This document shows positions 1-5,258 of a stretch of DNA of 6,859 nt, in pieces. The first letter of the stretch is position 1. Each line of letters starts with the position of its first letter. The translations under genes and the position numbers were made by a program. The notes below the pieces were generated by a model. It made no database searches. It saw nothing but the letters and a program-made list of their open reading frames with translations, and had not been told where the DNA came from. This DNA is from Cyanobacteria bacterium Co-bin13 (lineage in GTDB: Bacteria; Cyanobacteriota; Cyanobacteriia; Phormidesmidales; Phormidesmidaceae), in the NCBI GenBank assembly GCA_014534385.1, contig JACVRP010000203.1, positions 1 through 6,859 of the forward strand, given 5' to 3'.

Positions 1-1668
1 CCTCTATACCCCGTCGAGGTAGTTGGGACGCCAGTACCCAGCAAGCCTCAGCCCCCAGCACCGACCCCGACCCTGGCACAAGTGGGTGCGTCAGAGGCCC
101 AAACCACTACCGATTTCTGGACAGTCTTAACTGAAGATTTGTCGGCCCTGGAGGCTCCACCCGCCCCACCGGCTCCCCAGCAGGCCACGCCGGTCATTCC
201 AGCAGCGAGCCCGGCGACCGCTGCGGCAACTGATAGGGCAGCTGCCCTTCAGCCGCCTTCAGCCGCCATTTCGTCTTTGCTGATTCCCTTTACTCAAGAT
301 TCGGCTCAGCCCGAAGCTAAAAGTCCTGAGCCTGCAGTTTCTGAGCCTGCGGCCGCAGTGCTGCCCCCCGCTGCCGCTGCCCCCCCGCCCTCTCCTGTAG
401 CCACGCCCTCAACCCCAGCCATTCCCGATGCTCAGCTGCTGGCCCTGTGGCAGCACATTCAGTCGCTAGCACACCAGCAGGCCGGGCCATTGACCCTGGC
501 ACGAGCCTACCTGTTTCTGGGTCAAACCTGCCGCGATCGCATTGAAGCGGGCAACCAGCATCCTGATCTGATCGATCTGGCCCTGGAAGCCTACACCCGT
601 GCCCTACCCAACCTCAAACCGGGCTCCCTAGAGTGGAGCGATGGCCTAAATGACCTGGGCAGCCTCTACTGGCTGCGATCGCACCGCGAACCCCACCCTG
701 AAGGGGTGGTTCACTGGCTGCAGCAGAGCATTCAAGCCTACCGAGCTGTTCTAGGCTACCCCCAGCCGCCCTCCCAAGAGAGCCTGGCTCGTCTTTACAG
801 CAACTTAGGCACCGTCTACAGTTTGCTGGCCAACCTGCAAGACCCGACCCAGAACCTGGAGCAATCGGTGCGGGCCTATCACCGGGCTCTGCAGTATCGT
901 CCAGCAGATACCGCCCCCACCGAATACGCGGTTCTCCAAAATAGCCTGGGCGCAATTCACTGGCGGCTGGCCCAGCAGGGCGATACCCGCAACCAGCTGC
1001 ACCGCGCCATTACCGCCTACAGCGAGGCGCTGCGATACCGCTCACCCCAAACCGCGCCCCAGGAATATGCCATGATTCAAAACAACCTGGGCATTGCCTA
1101 CTGGAGCCTGGCCCAGCACGAGCGGCCTGCATTTTTGCTGGGTCAGGCTATCGCCGCCTATCGCTCAGCCCTGGCTCACCGCACCCTGAGTGTTGACCCA
1201 GCAGGCTGCGCAGCCACCCACAACAATCTGGGCACCGCCTACTGGGATCTGGCCCAGCACCAGGGCAAGCACCTAGAGGGGCGACGGGCCCTTTGGCAGC
1301 AGGCCCTAAGCGCCTATGAAGCGGCGCTGACAGCAGCCCAGCGGGCTTTGGCCGAAGCCCCCAACACTCCGCTCAGCTTTGACCTGTGGGCAACTTTCCA
1401 CAGTGCCGGGGTTGTCCACGACCAGCTAGCCCAACACCTGCCCGACGAGCTGTTCGACACCCGGACCAGCCACCTCGATCAGGCGCTGCGGCACTACCTG
1501 ACTGCCCTCGAAGGTTGGCGCAGGGTACCCGATCGCCTGGATCTGCTCAAAAACGCCCTGATCCACAACATTCGTCTACAGTTTCAAATTCGCGGCGTAG
1601 AAGGGCAAAACGCCGTTCTCTCAAGCATTCCAGCCGAGCTGCTGCCCGATCTTCTGCCGCAGCTATAG
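1..1668 (+). CDS. Tetratricopeptide-repeat protein with Pro/Ala-rich N-terminal linker, 5'-truncated by the window edge
   Basis: The frame is open from position 1, with no stop before the first GTG at 82. The 27 codons before that GTG read like more of the same proline-rich linker, so the real start lies upstream of the window. Residue numbers here count from the GTG. Residues about 25-115 are low-complexity Ala/Pro, probably a disordered linker. Residues about 118-480 form an alpha-helical TPR array. Its clearest core is four units with a strict 47-residue period, marked by N-[SN]-L-G or S-N-L-G at 240-243, 287-290, 334-337 and 381-384, each followed by a helix B of the A-x-x-A-Y-x-x-A-L kind. 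A diverged unit lies before the core (D191-L-G) and another after it (S441-A-G). No signal peptide, membrane segment or catalytic motif is visible in the part present. TPR arrays are protein-binding scaffolds; the partner cannot be read from the sequence. The upstream N-terminal domain could change this call. Confidence 0.85.
   Translation, partial: PLYPVEVVGTPVPSKPQPPAPTPTLAQVGASEAQTTTDFWTVLTEDLSALEAPPAPPAPQQATPVIPAASPATAAATDRAAALQPPSAAISSLLIPFTQDSAQPEAKSPEPAVSEPAAAVLPPAAAAPPPSPVATPSTPAIPDAQLLALWQHIQSLAHQQAGPLTLARAYLFLGQTCRDRIEAGNQHPDLIDLALEAYTRALPNLKPGSLEWSDGLNDLGSLYWLRSHREPHPEGVVHWLQQSIQAYRAVLGYPQPPSQESLARLYSNLGTVYSLLANLQDPTQNLEQSVRAYHRALQYRPADTAPTEYAVLQNSLGAIHWRLAQQGDTRNQLHRAITAYSEALRYRSPQTAPQEYAMIQNNLGIAYWSLAQHERPAFLLGQAIAAYRSALAHRTLSVDPAGCAATHNNLGTAYWDLAQHQGKHLEGRRALWQQALSAYEAALTAAQRALAEAPNTPLSFDLWATFHSAGVVHDQLAQHLPDELFDTRTSHLDQALRHYLTALEGWRRVPDRLDLLKNALIHNIRLQFQIRGVEGQNAVLSSIPAELLPDLLPQL
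533..540. repeat. HIP1 octamer GCGATCGC
   Basis: Exact copy of the cyanobacterial highly iterated palindrome, inside the TPR gene. Confidence 0.9.
675..682. repeat. HIP1 octamer GCGATCGC
   Basis: Second exact copy inside the TPR gene, 142 bp after the first. Confidence 0.9.
796..1359 (+). repeat. Four tandem 47-codon TPR units
   Basis: Protein-level tandem repeat with a period of exactly 141 nt. The helix A landmark glycines are G243, G290, G337 and G384, counting from the GTG at 82. Units share L-G-x-[AV]-Y/H-W in helix A and A-x-x-A-Y-x-x-A-L in helix B. The units most alike begin at residues 286, 333 and 380, and the inter-repeat segments of the first two end in P-x-E-Y-A (279-283 and 326-330). 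The period is longer than the canonical 34-residue TPR because the turns between helices are extended. Confidence 0.75.
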
Positions 1669-1677
1669 AGGTTTAGC

Positions 1678-1709
1678 GATAGCTAGCGGTCAAAAATTCT
1701 TGAGCTATC
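1678..1709 (+). terminator. Possible weak stem-loop after the TPR gene
   Basis: GATAGCT (1678-1684) and AGCTATC (1703-1709) are exact inverted copies around an 18-nt loop, starting 10 nt after the stop codon. No T-run follows, so intrinsic termination is doubtful; it may instead protect the 3' end or be chance. Confidence 0.25.
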
Positions 1710-1740
1710 TGTCCGGAATGCGAAGCAATTGTTAAGAGTA

Positions 1741-1760
1741 AAGGTGTAGCTGGGTACCTT
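1741..1760 (+). other. Short inverted repeat AAGGT/ACCTT
   Basis: Five-bp arms at 1741-1745 and 1756-1760 with a 10-nt loop. It is weak alone and is listed because it belongs to the dense series of dyads in this gap. Confidence 0.2.
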
Positions 1761-1775
1761 GGGAAAGCTGCCCCT

Positions 1776-1794
1776 GCGATCGCTCTAGCTAGAG
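1776..1794. repeat. HIP1 octamer overlapping a 12-bp palindrome
   Basis: GCGATCGC at 1776-1783 shares its last base with the perfect palindrome CTCTAGCTAGAG at 1783-1794. A GATC lies on each side (1778-1781 and 1794-1797 by overlap), so the block is nearly symmetric apart from a two-base insertion. Confidence 0.75.
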
Positions 1795-1827
1795 ATCAGC
1801 TGGCTCCAAATCCAGACCAGAGCCATA

Positions 1828-1864
1828 CCCCTCTGCCTATACAGCAGCCATAGGGGAATTTTTT
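1828..1864 (+). terminator. Candidate intrinsic terminator
   Basis: The arms CCTAT (1836-1840) and ATAGG (1850-1854) can pair around a 9-nt loop; an alternative pairing uses CCCCT (1828-1832) with AGGGG (1852-1856). The 3' arm is followed by AA and six T residues at 1859-1864, the usual order for a Rho-independent terminator on the + strand. It lies about 160 nt beyond the TPR stop codon, so it would end a long 3' UTR. The stem is short. Confidence 0.35.
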
Positions 1865-1870
1865 GGGCTC

Positions 1871-1898
1871 TTGGCGTTCCCTCTAGTTTCCATAGACT
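1871..1898 (+). promoter_or_regulatory. Candidate sigma-70-type promoter for the kinase gene
   Basis: TTGGCG (1871-1876) and TAGACT (1893-1898) are spaced by 16 bp and lie just after the candidate terminator. Matches are partial in both boxes. If used, transcription would start near 1905 and give a leader of about 180 nt holding the three hairpins described below. Confidence 0.25.
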
Positions 1899-1967
1899 TG
1901 TCTTTTCTGCTTTACAACTGCCTGTCCAAACCTTCCTTTCAAAAGCTCTCCCGCCTTCAGATCTCCC

Positions 1968-1987
1968 GGTTAGCCCTCCAGCTAACC
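1968..1987 (+). promoter_or_regulatory. Leader hairpin 1, 7-bp stem and 6-nt loop
   Basis: GGTTAGC (1968-1974) pairs perfectly with GCTAACC (1981-1987) around the loop CCTCCA. It is the first and most GC-rich of three consecutive stem-loops before the kinase start. It could be an RNA hairpin or a dyad bound by a regulator. Confidence 0.4.
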
Positions 1988-2010
1988 CTGCCTGCAGCCA
2001 GTTCCGGTTC

Positions 2011-2028
2011 TAGAAAACGTCTTTTCTA
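2011..2028 (+). promoter_or_regulatory. Leader hairpin 2, 7-bp stem and 4-nt loop
   Basis: TAGAAAA (2011-2017) and TTTTCTA (2022-2028) are exact inverted copies separated by CGTC. The stem is AT-rich in a GC-rich neighbourhood, which fits a DNA operator at least as well as a stable RNA hairpin. Confidence 0.4.
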
Positions 2029-2034
2029 AGGGGT

Positions 2035-2053
2035 GTAAGGTACTTTGCCTTAC
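2035..2053 (+). promoter_or_regulatory. Leader hairpin 3, 8-bp stem with one G-U pair
   Basis: GTAAGGTA (2035-2042) pairs with TGCCTTAC (2046-2053), with one T-G wobble and a 3-nt loop CTT. It ends 30 nt before the kinase ATG and follows hairpin 2 after 6 nt. Confidence 0.4.
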
Positions 2054-2083
2054 CAATTTCCGCTCTGCAATTCCTGACGTCCT

Positions 2084-5000
2084 ATGCAACCGACCAACGC
2101 TGATGCAATGACCTCCAAGGGCCATAACGGCTCTCATGGAGAGGCTGCGAAAGCTATCCTTGCCCCCGCTTCAGAGCCGTTGCTGCTGCCATCTCCAGCC
2201 TCCATTTCCCTGGCAGCCCACCAGCATGCTCTGGCTAACGTCATTGCCCACATTCGAGCCTCCCTAGACCTAGATACCGTCTTCCAAACCACCGCGACTC
2301 AGGTGCGCCAACTGCTGGAAGTTGACCGGGTAGGCGTTTTTCGCTTCTCCCCTGATCAGCCCTGGTCAGGGGCGCTGGTCGCTGAAGAGGTGGCTGAAGG
2401 CGTAGAGCCCGTGATAGGCCAGCCCATTCAAGATCACTGCTTTAGCGATCGCTTTGCCCCTCTCTACAAAGAAGGCCGCATCAACGCCGTTTCTGACTTT
2501 GAAAACCAGCCCCTGCAGCCCTGCTACCTAAACCTGATGCGAAGCCTGCAGGTGCGGGCCAACATTGTGGCCCCCCTGCTAGTCGGCAACCACCTGTGGG
2601 GGCTGCTGTGTATCCACCAGTGCCGGGGGCCGCGCCAGTGGCAGCCCACAGATATCGAGTTCGTCAGGCAAATCGCCGATCATCTCAGCATGGCGCTGCA
2701 CCACGCCAACCTGCTACAGCAGGCCCGCGCCCAGACAGAGCAGCAGCGAGCCCTGGCAGCCGTAATCGCTAGAATTCGCAACTCTCTAAATCTAGACAAG
2801 ATCTTTCAGACCACAGCAACGGAGGTGCGGCAGCTCCTAGGGGCAGACCGAGTAGGCGTGTTCCAGTTTTTCCCCGAGCAGCATTGGAGCGGGCAGCTGG
2901 TAGCTGAGGATGTAGCCGCAGGCTGGCGCTCAGCTCTGGCCGAACCCATTGAAGACCACTGCTTTGGGGAGCGCTTCGCGTCGCTTTATCAGGAAGGCCG
3001 CATCAACGCCGTCTCTGACTTTGAGACAGCAAACTTTGAGCCCTGCTACCGCAACCTGATGGCCCAGCTTCAGGTGCGGGCCAGTATCGTTGCGCCTCTG
3101 ATCAACGGAAAGACTCTTTGGGGACTTTTGTGTATTCACCAGTGCCGGGGGTCACGCCAGTGGCAGCCGACCGAGATCGAGTTTGTTCGGCAAATATCTG
3201 AGCATCTCAGCATCGCGCTACAGCAGGCTGACGTCATTGAGCAGGTGCAGCAGCAGTCGGCCCAGCTGGCCGAAGCCGCTGAGCGCCATCGGGCCGCCGA
3301 ACGCCATCGGGCACTGGCCACCACCATCGACAAGATTCGCCAGTCCCTCGACATTGACACCATTTTTCAGACAGCGACTGCAGAAGTCCTGCACTTGCTG
3401 GAAACAGAGCGAACCGTCATCTACCGCTTCAACCCTGACTGGAGTGGTGAGTTTGTGGCAGAATCGATGGTCCCTGGCTGGCCCGCTCTGATGGAGCACT
3501 ACCGCACCCATACCGACACCTGCCTGCAGCAGAATCAGGGGGGGCGCTACCGCCACAATGAACCCCACGCGGTGGCCGATATTTTTACAGCAGGCTATGC
3601 TGACTGCCACATTGCTGTGCTGGAGGCTTTTCAGGCCAGAGCCTTCATGATTGCCCCTATTCTGCAGGGCAATCAGCTGTGGGGCCTGCTGGCTACCTAC
3701 CAAAATTCTGGCCCGCGCCAGTGGGAAACCCACGAGCTGTACCTGCTGTCCCAGGTGGGAACCCAGTTGGGAGTCGCCCTGCAGCAGGCGGAATACGTTA
3801 GGCAAGTGCAGCATCAGGCCAACCAGCTACAGCGGGCGGCAGAGCGGGAAAAGGCCGTTGCCAAAACAGTAGACCGGATTCGCCAGTCTTTAGATATTGC
3901 CACTATTTTTGGCACCACGACCCAGGAGGTGCGGCTGCTGCTGGGGGTAGAGCGCGTCGCCATCTACCGCTTCCACAGTGACTGGAGCGGCGAATTTGTC
4001 GCAGACTCGATCGAGCATGACTGGCAGCCCGCCCAGGAACCCGTCCTCTCTCCCCGCCCGTTGCTGCCAGGCCAACCGGCCCAGCAATATCCTCGGCACG
4101 AGACCTTTGTGCCGATTCTGCAGGGTGAGCGGCTATGGGGTCTGCTGATGGCCTACCAGAGCGCTCCCCGCCACTGGCCGGAAGACGATATTGCGCTGCT
4201 GGCCCAGCTCGGTACGCAGCTGGGGATGGCGCTGCAGCAGGCTGAACTCTGGGAGCAAACCCAGGCTCAGAAGGAAGAACTCACCCACACCCTGGCCACC
4301 CTTCAGAGATCCCAGGCCCGCCTAATTCAGAGTGAGAAGATGGCTGGATTGGGGCAACTGGTAGCCGGTGTAGCCCACGAAATCAACAACCCTATCAACT
4401 TTATTGCCGGTAATCTCACGCCAGCCCGACAGTACGCAGACGACCTGCTGCAGATCCTGAGCCTTTATCAGCAGGAGTGTCCGCAGCCCAGCCCGGCTTT
4501 GCAGCAGGCCCTAAATGCGGCCGACCTGGATTTTTTGCGAGAGGATTTGCCCAAAACACTGGCCTCTATGTCTGTGGGTACCGATCGCATCCGACAGATT
4601 GTGCTCTCCCTGCGAAACTTCTCTCGGCTGGACCAGGCCGAGATGAAGCCTGTGAACCTGCATGAAGGCCTAGACAGCACCCTGCTCATCTTGCACCACC
4701 GCTTTAAGGATCGTCCAGACCTGCCAGAGATTCGGCTGATCAAGGACTACGGTGAACTGCCTCTAGTGGAGTGTTACCCGGCCCAGCTCAATCAGGTATT
4801 TATGAATATTTTGAGCAACAGCATTGATGCCCTGCGCGAACGGCAGCAGACGTCATCAGAACCCGACTACACACCTCAAATTTGCCTGCAGACAAAGCAG
4901 GTCAAGGCTAATTGGGTGCGCGTCCGGATTAAGGACAATGGCTTGGGCATTGCTCCTGACATCCAGCATCGGCTGTTTGACCCCTTCTTTACGACCAAAG

Positions 5001-5152
5001 ATCCGGGGAAGGGAACGGGACTGGGGCTGTCTATCAGTTATCAGATCGTCGTAGAAAAACACGGGGGCCAGCTCTACTGCACCTCCAAGACCGATGGCGG
5101 CACGGAGTTTACCATTGAGGTGCCCGTACACCAGCCAAGGTTTCTACAGTAG
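2084..5152 (+). CDS. Soluble sensor histidine kinase with four tandem GAF domains, cyanobacteriochrome-like
   Basis: This 1022-residue protein is a cytosolic ATP-dependent autokinase that should pass phosphate from His to a separate response regulator. GAF1 spans about 49-212, GAF2 223-386, GAF3 410-571 and GAF4 591-722. GAF1 and GAF2 carry D-H-C-F (C119, C293) and a Cys-Tyr pair (C147-Y148, C321-Y322). GAF3 has D-T-C-L at 478-481, a Q-G-G-R-Y segment and Cys-His (C508-H509), the bilin-attachment dyad of cyanobacteriochromes. GAF4 lacks this segment. Kinase core: H-box A-H-E-I-N-N-P with H765, N-box residues N903, N908 and N912, G1 D951-N-G-L-G, F-box F965-D-P-F-F, G2 from G975 to L982. About 138 residues separate H765 from the N-box, longer than in many kinases but usual for this HEINNP group. 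No membrane segment, HAMP or receiver domain is seen. A stop at 2075-2077 makes ATG 2084 the earliest start; no Shine-Dalgarno precedes it, and ATG 2108 is an alternative. Chromophore binding is inferred. Confidence 0.92.
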   Translation: MQPTNADAMTSKGHNGSHGEAAKAILAPASEPLLLPSPASISLAAHQHALANVIAHIRASLDLDTVFQTTATQVRQLLEVDRVGVFRFSPDQPWSGALVAEEVAEGVEPVIGQPIQDHCFSDRFAPLYKEGRINAVSDFENQPLQPCYLNLMRSLQVRANIVAPLLVGNHLWGLLCIHQCRGPRQWQPTDIEFVRQIADHLSMALHHANLLQQARAQTEQQRALAAVIARIRNSLNLDKIFQTTATEVRQLLGADRVGVFQFFPEQHWSGQLVAEDVAAGWRSALAEPIEDHCFGERFASLYQEGRINAVSDFETANFEPCYRNLMAQLQVRASIVAPLINGKTLWGLLCIHQCRGSRQWQPTEIEFVRQISEHLSIALQQADVIEQVQQQSAQLAEAAERHRAAERHRALATTIDKIRQSLDIDTIFQTATAEVLHLLETERTVIYRFNPDWSGEFVAESMVPGWPALMEHYRTHTDTCLQQNQGGRYRHNEPHAVADIFTAGYADCHIAVLEAFQARAFMIAPILQGNQLWGLLATYQNSGPRQWETHELYLLSQVGTQLGVALQQAEYVRQVQHQANQLQRAAEREKAVAKTVDRIRQSLDIATIFGTTTQEVRLLLGVERVAIYRFHSDWSGEFVADSIEHDWQPAQEPVLSPRPLLPGQPAQQYPRHETFVPILQGERLWGLLMAYQSAPRHWPEDDIALLAQLGTQLGMALQQAELWEQTQAQKEELTHTLATLQRSQARLIQSEKMAGLGQLVAGVAHEINNPINFIAGNLTPARQYADDLLQILSLYQQECPQPSPALQQALNAADLDFLREDLPKTLASMSVGTDRIRQIVLSLRNFSRLDQAEMKPVNLHEGLDSTLLILHHRFKDRPDLPEIRLIKDYGELPLVECYPAQLNQVFMNILSNSIDALRERQQTSSEPDYTPQICLQTKQVKANWVRVRIKDNGLGIAPDIQHRLFDPFFTTKDPGKGTGLGLSISYQIVVEKHGGQLYCTSKTDGGTEFTIEVPVHQPRFLQ
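2228..3271 (+). repeat. Direct duplication of a 522-bp GAF module (GAF1/GAF2)
   Basis: Codons 49-222 and 223-396 align without a single gap at a 522-nt offset through the GAF cores, at about two thirds amino-acid identity by hand count over 164 positions. Similarity is visible in the DNA too: 2471-2490 equals 2993-3012 base for base, and the blocks around 2606-2650 and 3128-3172 are close. This indicates internal duplication of one module. Confidence 0.8.
2445..2452. repeat. HIP1 octamer GCGATCGC
   Basis: Exact copy inside GAF1, just after the DHCF codons. The matching place in GAF2 (2967-2974) does not carry it. Confidence 0.9.
3275..3310 (+). repeat. 18-bp tandem duplication in the GAF2-GAF3 linker
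   Basis: Units 3275-3292 and 3293-3310 differ at two bases and encode A-A-E-R-H-R twice (residues 398-409). They lie in the charged, probably coiled-coil helix that joins GAF2 to GAF3 and add six residues to it. Confidence 0.8.
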
Positions 5153-5197
5153 CCAGTGGTAACGGTAGACTCCAGGGCAAAGCATTACTATTAAATA

Positions 5198-5209
5198 TGC
5201 AATCTTGCA
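5198..5209. promoter_or_regulatory. Small dyad TGCAA-TC-TTGCA
   Basis: Perfect five-bp arms with a 2-bp centre, upstream of the candidate -10 box of the helicase gene. It could be an operator half-site pair; such short dyads also arise by chance. Confidence 0.25.
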
Positions 5210-5233
5210 AAGCGTTGGCACACTAGAATAGTG
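5205..5233 (+). promoter_or_regulatory. Candidate helicase promoter with -10 box inside a dyad
   Basis: TAGAAT at 5224-5229 resembles a -10 box and sits in the perfect dyad CACTA-GAA-TAGTG (5221-5233). The nearest -35-like hexamer, TTGCAA at 5205-5210, is only 13 bp away, shorter than the usual 16-18. No clear terminator separates this spacer from the kinase gene, so read-through from the kinase is also possible. Confidence 0.25.
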
Positions 5234-5242
5234 GGGCAAGCC

Positions 5243-5248
5243 AAAGGA
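5243..5248 (+). promoter_or_regulatory. Ribosome binding site deciding a TTG start
   Basis: AAAGGA lies 10 nt before TTG 5259. The helicase frame has a stop at 5229-5231 and no ATG or GTG between that stop and the conserved N-terminus, so this site supports TTG as the start codon. Confidence 0.55.
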
Positions 5249-5258
5249 ACTCATTGCA

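Larger units (their letters stand above)
1669..2083. other. 415-bp intergenic region rich in inverted repeats
   Basis: No open frame here has coding character. The region holds at least seven short inverted repeats (1678-1709, 1741-1760, 1783-1794, 1836-1854, 1968-1987, 2011-2028, 2035-2053) and one HIP1 site. From about 1865 the + strand becomes pyrimidine-rich; by hand count 1901-1965 is only about 28% purine. The region must contain the 3' end of the TPR transcript and probably the promoter and leader of the kinase gene. Confidence 0.7.

Noticed and set aside
614..1002. Overlapping open frames on the - strand within the TPR gene
   Set aside because: They mirror the repetitive TPR coding strand; no ribosome binding site or recognisable protein sequence.
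1386..1676. A 96-codon + strand frame overlapping the end of the TPR gene
   Set aside because: Arg/Ser/Pro-rich out-of-frame product, no start signal, and the TPR frame in the same stretch continues the helix pattern.
1669..2083. A tRNA or other standard RNA gene in the large gap
   Set aside because: No cloverleaf with a T-arm GTTCRAA-like motif or CCA-type end could be found by eye on either strand.
2228..3271. The direct repeat as a mobile element or CRISPR-like array
   Set aside because: It is an in-frame protein-domain duplication without inverted ends, target duplications or short spaced repeats.
3218..3814. A 198-codon open frame on the - strand inside the kinase gene
   Set aside because: It lies wholly antisense to GAF2-GAF3 codons that encode clear conserved motifs, its product looks like no protein I know, and long antisense frames are common in GC-rich genes.
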